Below are positions 8,677 through 17,832 of a DNA stretch of 64,000 nucleotides, in pieces. Where the stretch lies: positions 64,468 to 128,467 of the forward strand of contig NZ_LWBU01000169.1 of assembly GCF_001646665.1 (NCBI RefSeq). Direction: 5' to 3'. The position numbers and the translations under genes are program-made. The first letter of the stretch is position 1. Each line of letters begins with the position of its first letter. The DNA is from Streptomyces noursei. Lineage in GTDB: Bacteria; Actinomycetota; Actinomycetes; Streptomycetales; Streptomycetaceae. The notes under the pieces were generated by a model. The model was not told where the DNA came from and did not search any database. It was given only the letters and a program-made list of their open reading frames with translations.

Positions 8677-10503
8677 ATGGGGCACTACAAGTCGAATCTC
8701 CGCGACATCGAGTTCAACCTCTTCGAGGTCCTCGGGCGCGACAAGGTCTACGGCACCGGTCCGTTCGAGGAGATGGACGTCGAGACCGCGAAGAGCGTCC
8801 TGGACGAGATGCGCCGTCTCGCCGAGAACGACTTCGCCGAGTCCTTCGCGGACGCCGACCGCAACCCGCCGGTCTTCGACCCCGAGACGAACACCGCGCC
8901 GATCCCCGAGTCCTTCAAGAAGTCCTACAAGGCCTTCATGGACTCCGAGTACTGGCGCCTCGGCCTGCCCGAGGAGATCGGCGGCACCACCTCCCCGCGC
9001 TCGCTGATCTGGGCGTACGCGGAGCTGATCCTCGGCTCGAACCCGGCCGTCTGGATGTACTCCTCGGGCCCCGCCTTCGCGGGCGTGCTCTTCGAGGAGG
9101 GCAACGACGTCCAGAAGAAGATCGCCCAGATCGCGGTCGAGAAGCAGTGGGGCTCCACCATGGTCCTCACCGAGCCGGACGCCGGCTCGGACGTGGGCGC
9201 CGGCCGCACCAAGGCGGTCCAGCAGGACGACGGCTCCTGGCACATCGAGGGCGTGAAGCGCTTCATCACCTCCGGTGAGCACGACATGTCGGAGAACATC
9301 CTCCACTACGTCCTCGCCCGCCCCGAGGGCCACGGCCCCGGCACCAAGGGCCTCTCCCTCTTCCTCGTGCCGAAGTTCCACTTCGACTGGGAGACCGGCG
9401 AGCTGGGCGAGCGCAACGGCGTGTACGCGACGAACGTCGAGCACAAGATGGGCCTCAAGGCCTCCAACACGTGCGAGATGACCTTCGGCGACAAGCACCC
9501 CGCCAAGGGCTGGCTGATCGGCGACAAGCACGACGGCATCCGCCAGATGTTCCGCATCATCGAGTTCGCCCGCATGATGGTCGGCACGAAGGCCATCGCC
9601 ACCCTGTCGACCGGCTACCTGAACGCGCTGGAGTACGCCAAGGAGCGCGTGCAGGGCCCCGACCTGGCGAACTTCATGGACAAGACCGCGCCCAAGGTCA
9701 CCATCACGCACCACCCGGACGTGCGCCGCTCGCTGATGACGCAGAAGGCGTACGCGGAGGGCATGCGCGCCCTCGTCATGTACACCGCCGCCATCCAGGA
9801 CGAGATCCAGGTCAAGGAAGCGGCCGGCGAGGACGCCAAGGCGCTGATCGGCCTGAACGACCTGCTCCTGCCGATCGTCAAGGGCTACGGCTCCGAGAAG
9901 TCCTACGAGCAGCTCGCCCAGTCCCTCCAGACCTTCGGCGGCTCCGGCTACCTCCAGGAGTACCCGGTCGAGCAGTACATCCGGGACGCCAAGATCGACA
10001 CCCTCTACGAGGGCACGACCGCGATCCAGGGCCAGGACTACTTCTTCCGCAAGATCGTCCGCGACCAGGGCGCCTCCCTGAACGCGCTCGCCGAGGAGAT
10101 CAAGAAGTTCCTGGCGGTCGGCACCGGCGGCGAGGAGCTGGCCCCGGCCCGCGACGCCCTCGCCAAGGCGGCCGTGGACCTGGAGGCGATCGTCGGCACG
10201 ATGCTCACCGACCTCACCGCCACCGGCGAGGACGTCAAGAACATCTACAAGGTCGGCCTCAACACCACCCGCCTCCTCATGGCCTCCGGTGACGTGGTCG
10301 TCGGCTACCTCCTGCTGCGCGGTGCCGCCGTCGCGGCCGAGAAGCTGGAGACCGCCTCCTCCAAGGACGTGGCGTTCTACCGGGGCAAGATCGAGGCCGC
10401 GAAGTTCTTCGCCGCCAACGTGCTGCCGGGCGTCTCCACCGAGCGCGCGATAGCCGAGGGCGTCGACAACTCCCTCATGGAGCTGGACGAGGCCGCGTTC
10501 TAG
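8677..10503 (+). CDS. Acyl-CoA dehydrogenase (FadE type)
   Basis: FAD-dependent first step of fatty-acid beta-oxidation, or of a related acyl-CoA desaturation. The 608-residue length is that of the large ACAD class with a C-terminal extension, rather than the 380-residue short-chain type. Flavin/substrate motifs are visible: [10 protein letters not shown] (about 166-175), [10 protein letters not shown], and the [13 protein letters not shown] block (about 444-456) that closes the active site. The ATG at 8677 (MGHYKSNL) follows ACGGAG; an upstream in-frame codon adds 18 unlikely residues. Monocistronic, followed by a clear hairpin, with a fatty-acid-regulator-like motif in its promoter. Chain length specificity cannot be told. 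Confidence 0.95.
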   Translation: MGHYKSNLRDIEFNLFEVLGRDKVYGTGPFEEMDVETAKSVLDEMRRLAENDFAESFADADRNPPVFDPETNTAPIPESFKKSYKAFMDSEYWRLGLPEEIGGTTSPRSLIWAYAELILGSNPAVWMYSSGPAFAGVLFEEGNDVQKKIAQIAVEKQWGSTMVLTEPDAGSDVGAGRTKAVQQDDGSWHIEGVKRFITSGEHDMSENILHYVLARPEGHGPGTKGLSLFLVPKFHFDWETGELGERNGVYATNVEHKMGLKASNTCEMTFGDKHPAKGWLIGDKHDGIRQMFRIIEFARMMVGTKAIATLSTGYLNALEYAKERVQGPDLANFMDKTAPKVTITHHPDVRRSLMTQKAYAEGMRALVMYTAAIQDEIQVKEAAGEDAKALIGLNDLLLPIVKGYGSEKSYEQLAQSLQTFGGSGYLQEYPVEQYIRDAKIDTLYEGTTAIQGQDYFFRKIVRDQGASLNALAEEIKKFLAVGTGGEELAPARDALAKAAVDLEAIVGTMLTDLTATGEDVKNIYKVGLNTTRLLMASGDVVVGYLLLRGAAVAAEKLETASSKDVAFYRGKIEAAKFFAANVLPGVSTERAIAEGVDNSLMELDEAAF

Positions 10504-10542
10504 TCCGCGACCCCGGCCGGCCCACGACGGACCGGTCCACCA

Positions 10543-10576
10543 CGGCCCGCCCCCGGACATCCCCGGAGGCGGGCCG
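10543..10576 (+). terminator. Hairpin terminator after acyl-CoA dehydrogenase
   Basis: Outer 9-bp stem CGGCCCGCC / GGCGGGCCG plus an inner CCGG/CCGG pairing, 40 bp after the stop codon. No U tract follows, as is common in Streptomyces. Confidence 0.65.
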
Positions 10577-10725
10577 CCGGTCTTCCCGGCCGCCTCACCG
10601 GGCTCCCCGCCCGGGATCCCGGCCCGGGCCCCCCACCGAGCGAACCACCGGGCCCTCGACCGGATCCCCGCCCGAGCCCTCCGCCGAGCGAGCCCCTCAC
10701 CCCGGCCCGGGCCGGGCCCCGGCCT

Positions 10726-11163
10726 TCACCGGGCGGTGCACACCGAGAAGTGGCTCACCCGGCACGTGTCCGACGGCAGCGCCCCGCGCAGCTGCACCGC
10801 CGTGCCGTCCCCCGCCACGTACCACCGCTCGCCGCGCGGGACACCCGCCGCCGGACGCTCCCCCGGCTCCATCGCCACCCAGCGGCCGTGCACCGTGCGG
10901 TGCCACCGCGCCCGCGCCCCGCAGAAGCGGCAGGTCATCAGCGAACCGGTGCGCGGCGGACGCGGCGCGGGTATCGAGGCCCGCAGCGACGCGGCGGTCA
11001 CCGGCAGGATGTCCCCGAGGCGCACCGGGTCCCGGTCCGGCGTGCCCACCGCCGCCGTCGTGCACGCCGCGCAGAGCGGCATCCCCAGCGGGGCGCTCCA
11101 CTCCGCCCCGGGTGTTTCGCACGCGGCACAGACGGGCGAGACGTGCGTGGTCGTCGTGGTCAC
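10726..11163 (-). CDS. Small CxxC-rich (zinc-ribbon-like) protein, function unknown
   Basis: 145 residues. It carries three CxxC pairs, CAAC (about 12-15), CAAC (about 27-30) and CRFC (about 75-78), suggesting one or two zinc sites. The remainder is rich in Gly, Arg and Trp (ARWHRTVHGRWVAM, GERWYVAGDGT). It resembles the streptomycete DUF6083-type proteins in my recollection, but that is tentative. The GTG start at 11163 is preceded by GGAGG with good spacing; longer in-frame upstream reading is rejected. Divergent from the M18 aminopeptidase gene, sharing about 130 bp of promoter DNA. Confidence 0.75.
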   Translation of the reverse strand: MTTTTTHVSPVCAACETPGAEWSAPLGMPLCAACTTAAVGTPDRDPVRLGDILPVTAASLRASIPAPRPPRTGSLMTCRFCGARARWHRTVHGRWVAMEPGERPAAGVPRGERWYVAGDGTAVQLRGALPSDTCRVSHFSVCTAR

Positions 11164-11297
11164 CAGTGCACCTCCGGTCGCGACCGGCGAGTCAGCGGAC
11201 TGCTGTCCCGCCACGTCTCCCGATAGTCGCAGCCGCCACTGACAATGGGCCGTTCGCGACGGTCCCTCCCAACTGACCCGCCCGTAAAGTGAGGCCC

Positions 11298-12590
11298 ATG
11301 AGCAGCTCACCCCCCCGCTTCGACCGCGGCCACACCGACGACCTCATGACCTTCCTGGCGGACTCCCCCACGCCGTACCACGCCGTGGCCAACGCCGGTG
11401 AACGGCTGGAGAAGGCCGGCTTCCAGAAGCTCGACGAGACCGCCGCCTGGGACGGTACGAGCGGCGGCAAGTACGTCATCCGCGGCGGTGCGATCATCGC
11501 CTGGTACGTACCGGAAGGCGCAGGCCCGCACACCCCGTTCAGGATCATCGGCGCCCACACCGACTCGCCCAACCTCCGCGTCAAGCCGCAGCCCGACATG
11601 GGCGCGCACGGCTGGCGGCAGGTCGCCGTCGAGACGTACGGCGGAACCCTGCTCAACACCTGGCTCGACCGCGACCTGGGCCTGTCCGGCAGGCTGACCC
11701 TGCGGGACGGCAGCCACCGGCTGGTGAGCGTCGACCGGCCGCTGCTGCGCGTGCCGCAGCTCGCCATCCACCTGGACCGGCAGGTCAACGAGGGCCTCAA
11801 GCTGGACCGCCAGCGGCACATGCAGCCCATCTGGGGCCTGGGCGACGACGTCCACGAGGGCGACCTCATCCGCTTCGTCGCCGACGAGGCGGAGGTCCCC
11901 GCCGCCGACGTGGCCGGCTGGGACCTGATGGTCCACGCCCTGGAGGCCCCCGCCTACCTGGGGCGCGACCGGGAGCTGCTGGCCGGCCCGCGCATGGACA
12001 ACCTGCTGTCGGTGCACGCGGGCGTGGCCGCCCTCGGCGCCGTATCCACCGCCGGGGACCTGGAGTTCATCCCCGTCCTCGCCGCCTTCGACCACGAGGA
12101 GAACGGCTCCGAGTCCGACACCGGCGCCCAGGGCCCCCTCCTCGGCACGGTCCTGGAACGGTCCGTCTTCGCCCGCGGCGGCGGCTACGAGGACCGGGCC
12201 CGCTCCTTCGCCGGCACGGTCTGCCTCTCCTCCGACACCGGCCACGCGGTGCACCCCAACTACGCCGAGCGCCACGACCCCACGCACCACCCCCGCGCCG
12301 GCGGCGGCCCCATCCTCAAGGTGAACGTCAACCAGCGGTACGCCACCGACGGCAGCGGCCGCGCCGTGTTCGCGGCGGCGTGCGAGAAGGCCGGCGTGCC
12401 CTGGCAGACGTTCGTGTCGAACAACGACATGCCCTGCGGCACGACCATCGGCCCGATCACCGCCGCACGCCACGGAATCCGGACCGTCGACATCGGCGTC
12501 GCCATCCTGTCGATGCACAGCGCCCGCGAACTGTGCGCGGCCGACGACCCGTTCCTGCTGGCCAACGCCCTGGTGGCGTTCTTGAAGTAG
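11298..12590 (+). CDS. apeB: M18 family (aspartyl-type) aminopeptidase
   Basis: 430-residue dinuclear zinc aminopeptidase that removes N-terminal acidic residues from cytosolic peptides. Metal-binding stretches of the family are visible: GAHTDSPNLRVKP (about 85-97), AFDHEENGSESDTGA (about 262-276), SDTGHAVHPNY (about 316-326) and the C-terminal IGVAILSMHSARE (about 400-412). The ATG at 11298 follows GTGAGG. The gene stands alone between the divergent CxxC protein and a terminator. The symbol follows common usage for bacterial M18 members. Confidence 0.96.
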   Translation: MSSSPPRFDRGHTDDLMTFLADSPTPYHAVANAGERLEKAGFQKLDETAAWDGTSGGKYVIRGGAIIAWYVPEGAGPHTPFRIIGAHTDSPNLRVKPQPDMGAHGWRQVAVETYGGTLLNTWLDRDLGLSGRLTLRDGSHRLVSVDRPLLRVPQLAIHLDRQVNEGLKLDRQRHMQPIWGLGDDVHEGDLIRFVADEAEVPAADVAGWDLMVHALEAPAYLGRDRELLAGPRMDNLLSVHAGVAALGAVSTAGDLEFIPVLAAFDHEENGSESDTGAQGPLLGTVLERSVFARGGGYEDRARSFAGTVCLSSDTGHAVHPNYAERHDPTHHPRAGGGPILKVNVNQRYATDGSGRAVFAAACEKAGVPWQTFVSNNDMPCGTTIGPITAARHGIRTVDIGVAILSMHSARELCAADDPFLLANALVAFLK

Positions 12591-12602
12591 CCCGCCCCGC
12601 GT

Positions 12603-12634
12603 AGGTGTTGCGGGTCGGGGTACCCGCAACACCT
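12603..12634 (+). terminator. Hairpin terminator after apeB
   Basis: Perfect 13-bp stem AGGTGTTGCGGGT / ACCCGCAACACCT with a 6-nt loop, starting 12 bp after the stop codon and ending just before the ribosome site of the next gene. Confidence 0.85.
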
Positions 12635-12657
12635 AAGCAGACGAGGAGGCGGGAATC

Positions 12658-12882
12658 ATGGGCCTGGGTGGCTGCATCATTCTCATAGCGGTCGGGGCGA
12701 TCCTCACCTTCGCGACCGACTGGGAAGCACAGGGCATCAATCTGGACCTGGTGGGGCTGATCCTCATGGCGGTCGGCATCATCGGCGTCGCGACGTTCAC
12801 CAGCATCGCCAGGCGGCGCCGGGCGGTCGTCCCGCCGGTCGCCCCGACGGTGGTCGACCCCGCGGACGACCGGCGCTACTGA
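12658..12882 (+). CDS. Small two-TM membrane protein, DUF6458-like
   Basis: 74 residues. Two hydrophobic helices are separated by a short loop: CIILIAVGAILTFA (about 5-18) and LVGLILMAVGIIGVATF (about 30-46), then a basic and Pro-rich tail (RRRRAVVPPV) predicted inside. The loop motif TDWEAQGINLD matches what I recall of a small conserved actinobacterial family named DUF6458. A strong GAGGAGG site precedes the ATG. Function unknown. It probably has its own transcript because a terminator lies immediately upstream. Confidence 0.85.
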   Translation: MGLGGCIILIAVGAILTFATDWEAQGINLDLVGLILMAVGIIGVATFTSIARRRRAVVPPVAPTVVDPADDRRY

Positions 12883-12884
12883 GC

Positions 12885-12965
12885 CGGACCACCACCGCAC
12901 CGGACCACTACCGCACCGGACCGCCACCGGTCCGGAACGCCACCGGTCGGTCCGGAACGCGGTCC
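12885..12965. repeat. Short degenerate tandem repeats
   Basis: Intergenic run of about five 16-20-bp units, each ending in CCGGA or TCCGGAACG (for example CCACCACCGCACCGGA, then CCACTACCGCACCGGA). It fills the gap between the DUF6458-like gene and the next small membrane protein. No function seen. Confidence 0.55.
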
Positions 12966-13031
12966 GGGCCGTCATCGGCCCGGACCGCCGCGGAAACATC
13001 CGCGAAAGGCCGGGCCTGACACCGTGTCGGC

Positions 13032-13403
13032 ATGGTGCTGCTGGGACGACAGACCGAACTCGTACGCCACCGCGGCCCCGGACGCCGGGCCTTCTGGGGC
13101 CTGACCGGGGCCGCCGTGGCGCTCGCGGCGACCGTCGGCGCCCTCGCCGTCGGCGCGTACGGCGAACGGCCCCCGTGGGGCACGGACATCGCGTACGAGG
13201 CCGGCTACCTCCAGGGCAACCGCGTCCGCCACCACGACATGACCGGGGAACGGGTGCGCGACCTCCTGGACGGCGGCTGCGCCCGCAGGGAGGCCGCGGG
13301 CCTCGGCGGCCGGAAGGCCACCCACGACCCGGCGGCATGGGTGGCCGGCTGCCTGGACGGGGCGGCGGGCAGGCCGTCCCGCCACCAGGGCCTGGCGTAC
13401 TGA
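13032..13403 (+). CDS. Hypothetical single-TM protein
   Basis: 123 residues with a basic N-terminus, one hydrophobic segment (WGLTGAAVALAATVGALAVGAYG, given here as parts of residues about 22-44) and a soluble C-terminal part containing two cysteines (GGCARREAAG and AGCLDGAAG), which could form a disulphide if extracytoplasmic. Family not recognised. The ATG has no strong ribosome site (CGTGTCGGC precedes it), so the start is uncertain. It converges on the NHLRC2-like gene with only 3 bp between stops. Confidence 0.65.
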   Translation: MVLLGRQTELVRHRGPGRRAFWGLTGAAVALAATVGALAVGAYGERPPWGTDIAYEAGYLQGNRVRHHDMTGERVRDLLDGGCARREAAGLGGRKATHDPAAWVAGCLDGAAGRPSRHQGLAY

Positions 13404-13406
13404 CCC

Positions 13407-15260
13407 CTACGCGGTCTCCGCCGGGTCCATCCCCGCGAGGATCAGCGGCAGCCGCGACACGCCCGACTCCGTGACCTTCACCGGAACACCCCAGTCCTGC
13501 TGGTGCACGTGACAGGCCGGGTACTCGTTGGCCGGGTCGTCGTCGCACGACGCCGCCATCGCGGACACATGCAGCACACCCTCCGGGACCGCCGGGTCCA
13601 GCACCAGCTCCCGGAACAGGTCCGTCCCCGTGCCCGCGCCCGAGACCAGCAGCTCGGGCGGCGTCGACGACACCAGCAGCCGCGTCGACGGACCGTACCG
13701 CTCGTCCAGCTTCTGCCCGCTCGGCGCCCGGAACACCACGTCCACCCGGAGCGTGCCCGGCGCCACCTCCGTCGCCTCCCGCCGCGTCCGGTGCGCCACC
13801 GCGGCCACCTGGACCGCCTCCTCGGGCAGCCGCAGCCGGGTCAGCCGGTGGCGCGCCGACTCCACCACCACGATGTCGTCGCCCACGAGCACCGCGTCGC
13901 TCGGCTCCCGCAGGTCCGTGGCGAGGGTGGTGACCTCACCGGCCGCCGGGTCGTAGCGGCGCAGCGCGTGGTTGTACGTGTCCGCCACGGCGACCGACCC
14001 GTCGGGCAGCACCGTGACGCCCAGCGGGTGCTGGAGCAGCGCCTGCCCCGCCTCGCCGTCCCGGTGGCCGAAGTCGAACAGCCCGGTGCCCACGGCGGTG
14101 TGGACGGCGCCCTCCGGGTCCACCCACCGCAGGGCGCTGGTCTCGGAGTCGGCGACCCACAGGCGCTCGTCGGTGGCGGCGAGCCCGGACGGCTGGGCGA
14201 ACCACGCCTCGCCGGCGGGGCCGTCGACGAGCCCCTCGTTCGTCGTCCCGGCGGCGACCCGCACGGTGCCCTTCGCCGGGTCGTACGCCCACAGCTGGTG
14301 GACGCCCGCCATGGCGATCCACACCTCGTCCCGCCACCAGGCGACGTCCCACGGCGACGACAGCGCCACCTCCCGTGCGGGCCCCTCGGTCGGCGAACCC
14401 TGCCACCACTGCGCCCCGGTGCCGGCGACCGTGGACACCTCGCCGGTGCCCGGGTCCAGCACCCGCAGGGCGTGGTTGACGGTGTCGGCCACGGCCACCT
14501 TCCCGCCGGGCAACCGGCACAGCCCCTGCGGCTCGTTGAACCGTGCCTCCTCCGCCGCGCCGTCCACGAGACCGCGCTCCCCGGTCCCGTACCGCCGTAC
14601 GACGGTCTCCCCGTCCGCGGCCAGCTCCACCACCTGGTGCCGGGTGGTGTCCGTCACCAGCAGGTTGCCGCTCTCCAGCAGCAGCGCCTTGCCCGGGAAC
14701 CGCAGGTGCGTCGCCACCGGCTCGGGCGGCACGTAGGGCCCGTCACCGCGCCGCAGGGTGCCCTTGGCCTCGTGCTCGACCTCCAGCTCCTCGACGAGCT
14801 TCGCGATCGCCCCGGCGTGCCCCTCACCGGCGTGCTGGGCGACGACGTACCCCTCGGGGTCGATCACGACGAGCGTGGGCCACGCCCGTACGGCGTACTG
14901 CTTCCAGGTGGCCAGCTCGGGGTCGTCGAGGACGGGGTGGTGCACCCCGTACCGCTCGACGGCGTCGACGACGGCCTGGTGCTCGGCCTCGTGCACGAAC
15001 TTCGGCGAGTGGACGCCGACGATCACCACGGTGTCCCGGTGCTTCTCCTCCAGCTCGCGCAGCTCGTCCAGGACGTGGAGGCAGTTGATGCAGCAGAACG
15101 TCCAAAAATCAACGACAACACACTTACCCCGCAGGTCGGCGAGGGTCAGTTCGTTGCCTCCGGTGTTGAGCCAGCCGCCCTTGCCGATCAGCTCGGGGGC
15201 ACGGACACGGACACGGCGGGGCGCGGGCGCGGGGGTGGGCGCCGGGGCGGCATCGTTCAT
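13407..15260 (-). CDS. NHLRC2-like protein: thioredoxin-like domain plus NHL beta-propeller
   Basis: 617-residue protein with a thioredoxin/TlpA-like domain (about 20-170), an NHL-repeat beta-propeller (about 180-520) and a C-terminal beta-sandwich (about 525-617), the same order as animal NHLRC2. The redox motif is C57-I-N-C60 inside DFWTFCCINC. Repeats such as VADTVNHALRVLDP and VADTYNHALRRYDP mark the propeller. No signal peptide: it starts with an Ala/Pro-rich tail and looks cytoplasmic. Substrate unknown. The codons for residues about 46-53, just before the active site, are unusually A/T-rich for this genome. Its ATG at 15260 lacks a good ribosome site, so the start is moderately sure. 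Confidence 0.92.
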   Translation of the reverse strand: MNDAAPAPTPAPAPRRVRVRAPELIGKGGWLNTGGNELTLADLRGKCVVVDFWTFCCINCLHVLDELRELEEKHRDTVVIVGVHSPKFVHEAEHQAVVDAVERYGVHHPVLDDPELATWKQYAVRAWPTLVVIDPEGYVVAQHAGEGHAGAIAKLVEELEVEHEAKGTLRRGDGPYVPPEPVATHLRFPGKALLLESGNLLVTDTTRHQVVELAADGETVVRRYGTGERGLVDGAAEEARFNEPQGLCRLPGGKVAVADTVNHALRVLDPGTGEVSTVAGTGAQWWQGSPTEGPAREVALSSPWDVAWWRDEVWIAMAGVHQLWAYDPAKGTVRVAAGTTNEGLVDGPAGEAWFAQPSGLAATDERLWVADSETSALRWVDPEGAVHTAVGTGLFDFGHRDGEAGQALLQHPLGVTVLPDGSVAVADTYNHALRRYDPAAGEVTTLATDLREPSDAVLVGDDIVVVESARHRLTRLRLPEEAVQVAAVAHRTRREATEVAPGTLRVDVVFRAPSGQKLDERYGPSTRLLVSSTPPELLVSGAGTGTDLFRELVLDPAVPEGVLHVSAMAASCDDDPANEYPACHVHQQDWGVPVKVTESGVSRLPLILAGMDPAETA

Positions 15261-15392
15261 GGTTCAAGCTTGCCATTCGGCGGTGGGCGGCGGCTCACGG
15301 CGGGTCGTCGCGGTGCCGCGGCGCCGCGTGCGGTGGCGGCGTCCGTGGCGCGTCGGCCGCCGATGGGGCGGTCCGGCGGGTACGCATGGGTC

Positions 15393-15878
15393 ATGAAATA
15401 TCTGGTACGCGACAAGATCTTCGCCATCGGCGACGACTACTGGATCGAGGACGAGGACGGCCGGCAGGCGTTCCTCGTCGACGGCAAGGCGCTGCGGCTG
15501 CGCGACACCCTGGAGCTGAAGGATCCGGCGGGGCGGGTGCTGGTGACGCTGCGGGCGAAGGCGCTGAGCCTGCGGGGCGCGATGACCGTCGAGCGGGACG
15601 GGCGGACCGTCGCCACGGTGAGCCGCAAGCGGCTGTCGCTGCTGCGCGACCACTACCGCGTCACCCTGGAGGACGGCCCGGCGCTGGACGTGAGCGGGCG
15701 GATCCTCGACCGCGAGTTCGGCATCGAGCGGGACGGGGAGACCCTGGCGCGCATCTCGCGGAAGTGGCTGCGGGTGCGCGACACGTACGCCGTCGAGGTC
15801 GTACGGGAGGACGGCGCCGACGCCGCGCTGCTGATCGCGGTGGCGGTGTGCGTCATCCGGATGGCGGACAGGGACTGA
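15393..15878 (+). CDS. LURP-one-related (LOR/tubby-like) protein
   Basis: 161 residues forming repeated beta-strands, with the LOR pattern of alternating WIEDEDGRQAFLVDGKALRL, LELKDPAGRVLVTLRAKAL and MTVERDGRTVATVSRKRL. The C-terminal hydrophobic helix (AALLIAVAVCVIRM, about 145-158) is typical of the tubby/LOR fold core. Bacterial members are of unknown function; a phospholipid-linked role has been suggested by the similarity to tubby and scramblase proteins. The ATG at 15393 is followed by MKYLVRDKIF. Divergent from the NHLRC2-like gene with about 130 bp between starts. Confidence 0.88.
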   Translation: MKYLVRDKIFAIGDDYWIEDEDGRQAFLVDGKALRLRDTLELKDPAGRVLVTLRAKALSLRGAMTVERDGRTVATVSRKRLSLLRDHYRVTLEDGPALDVSGRILDREFGIERDGETLARISRKWLRVRDTYAVEVVREDGADAALLIAVAVCVIRMADRD

Positions 15879-15974
15879 CGCCGGGGCGGCGGGAGCGGGC
15901 GGGGCCGGCCCCGCCGCGGCCGGGCGCGGGACGGCCGGGTGCCCGCGGCCGGGCGCGGGTCGGCGGGGGCCGGG

Positions 15975-16769
15975 TCAGCGGGGGGCCGGGAGGCCCAGGA
16001 TGCGGTCCTTGAGGGCGGGGAAGCGGTCCCGGGTGGTCGCCACGAGCGCGGGGTCGAGGTCCACCGTGAGGGTCTCCTCGCCGTCGCCCGCCTCGGCGAG
16101 GACCTCGCCCCAGGGGTCGACGACGAGGCTGTGGCCGGCCTGGGGGACGCCCGCGTGGCTGCCGGCCGTGCCGCAGGCGAGGACGTACGCCTGGTTCTCG
16201 ACGGCGCGGGCGCGGGCCAGCAGGGTCCAGTGCTCGCGGCGGCGTGCCGGCCAGCCGGCCGGGACGACGAGGGCGAGCGCCCCGGCGTCGACCAGCCCGC
16301 GGAACAGTTCCGGGAAGCGGAGGTCGTAGCAGGTGGCGAGGCCCAGCGGGAGGCCGGGCACCGGGACGGTGACCAGTTCGTCGCCGGCGGCCATCAGCAC
16401 GGCCTCGCCCTGGTCGAAGCCGAAGCGGTGGATCTTGCGGTAGGTGGCGGCCAGGTCGCCGGAGGGGGCATAGACGAGCGCGGTGTTGTACAGGGCGCCG
16501 TCCGGGGCGCGTTCCACGACGGAGCCGGCGTGCAGCCAGACGGAGGCCTCGCGGGCGGCACGTGACATCGCGTCGTGCGTGGGTCCGGTGACCGGCTCGG
16601 CCTCCGCCTCGAACGACTCGTACGCGAAGGCGCCCACCGGCCAGAGTTCGGGGAGGACCACGAGGTCGGCGACCCCACGCTGTTCGGCCACGAGCGACGC
16701 CACGCGGGCCCGGCGGGCTTCGGGCGATTCGGCCGGATCTACTGCGATCTGGATCAGCGAGGCGCGCAC
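15975..16769 (-). CDS. Carbon-nitrogen hydrolase (nitrilase superfamily)
   Basis: 264-residue amidase-type enzyme with the complete catalytic triad of the superfamily: E41 (VLPELWP), K112 (YRKIHRF) and C147 (LATCYDLRFPE). The FDQGE, CYDLRFPELFR and RAVENQAY signatures place it near the Nit1/Nit2 and omega-amidase group, which hydrolyses alpha-ketoglutaramate, alpha-ketosuccinamate or deaminated metabolites. A GTG start is used. The gene is divergent from the mycothiol-dependent enzyme gene. The exact substrate is not determinable here. Confidence 0.95.
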   Translation of the reverse strand: MRASLIQIAVDPAESPEARRARVASLVAEQRGVADLVVLPELWPVGAFAYESFEAEAEPVTGPTHDAMSRAAREASVWLHAGSVVERAPDGALYNTALVYAPSGDLAATYRKIHRFGFDQGEAVLMAAGDELVTVPVPGLPLGLATCYDLRFPELFRGLVDAGALALVVPAGWPARRREHWTLLARARAVENQAYVLACGTAGSHAGVPQAGHSLVVDPWGEVLAEAGDGEETLTVDLDPALVATTRDRFPALKDRILGLPAPR

Positions 16770-16905
16770 ACTACCACCGTCCTGGCATTCGAGCCGTCAA
16801 CACGGGCCTACGATCGTCACACGAAAGCACTGCCGGGGTGCCTGCCCGCAGCGTAACTTAGCTGCCACAGCACCCAGCCCGCGTACGAACCGCCCGAGGG
16901 GTCCC

Positions 16906-17730
16906 GTGACCGTCCATCCCAGCCTCCAGCCCTACGCCGACGCCTGGACCCACTCCATCGAAGCGATATCCGAGCTGGTGCAGCCACTTGTCGAGGGTGA
17001 GTGGAATCGCGCCACCCCGTGCCCCGGCTGGTCGGTGCGCGACATCGTGTCGCACATCATCGGCATGGAGTGCGAGATGCTCGGCGACCCGCGCCCGATC
17101 CACTCGCTGCCGCGCGATCTCTACCACGTACGCAGCGACTTCGCGCGCTACATGGAGATGCAGGTCGATGTGCGCCGGCACCACACCGGTCCGGAGATGA
17201 CCGCCGAGCTGGAGTACACGCTCATCCGCCGCGCCCGCCAGCTGCGCAACGAGAACCGCTCGCCGGAGACGCTGATCCGGGCGCCGCTCGGTGCGGAGCA
17301 GTCCCTCGAACTGGCCTACCGCATGCGCGCCTTCGACGTCTGGTGCCACGAGCAGGACCTGCGCACCGCGCTCGGGGTGCCCGGCAACCTCGACTCCCCC
17401 GGCGCGTACGTCGCCCGGGACAACTTCCTGACCGTCCTGCCGAAGGTGGTCGCCAAGGACGCGGGCGCGCCGCCGAACACGGCGGTCGTCTTCGACGTCC
17501 ACGGTCCGGTGGAGTTCCTGCGGACGGTACGGGTCGACGCCGAGGGCCGCGGTTCGGTGGACGGGGCGCCGTCGCTGGGCCCCGCGGTCACGATCGCGAC
17601 GGACTGGGAGACGTACGTCCGGCTCGCCTGCGGCCGGGTGCGGCCCGCGGCGGTCGCCGACCGGGTCAAGGTGGAGGGCGACACGGAGCTGGCGGGGGCG
17701 ATCCTGTCGTCCTTCGCGGTCACGCCGTAG
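16906..17730 (+). CDS. Maleylpyruvate isomerase family, mycothiol-dependent enzyme
   Basis: 274 residues with the DinB-like four-helix MDMPI N-terminal domain (about 10-160) and a C-terminal SCP-like domain (about 175-274). Likely metal ligands are H50 (DIVSHIIGME) and the AFDVWCHEQD block (D144, H148), matching the His-acidic-His pattern of the mycothiol-dependent isomerase family. The true substrate is unknown because most actinobacterial paralogues are not maleylpyruvate isomerases. The GTG at 16906 follows GAGGGG, so earlier in-frame codons are rejected. Presence of this family supports an actinobacterial host that makes mycothiol. Confidence 0.92.
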   Translation: MTVHPSLQPYADAWTHSIEAISELVQPLVEGEWNRATPCPGWSVRDIVSHIIGMECEMLGDPRPIHSLPRDLYHVRSDFARYMEMQVDVRRHHTGPEMTAELEYTLIRRARQLRNENRSPETLIRAPLGAEQSLELAYRMRAFDVWCHEQDLRTALGVPGNLDSPGAYVARDNFLTVLPKVVAKDAGAPPNTAVVFDVHGPVEFLRTVRVDAEGRGSVDGAPSLGPAVTIATDWETYVRLACGRVRPAAVADRVKVEGDTELAGAILSSFAVTP

Positions 17731-17832
17731 GGCGCGGCCGCGCGGCACCGGCCGCCCGACACCGGCCGCCCGGTCCTCGTGCGGGGCCGCACGGGACCGC
17801 CCTCGCGCGGGACCACGCACCCGCCCGCCGCG

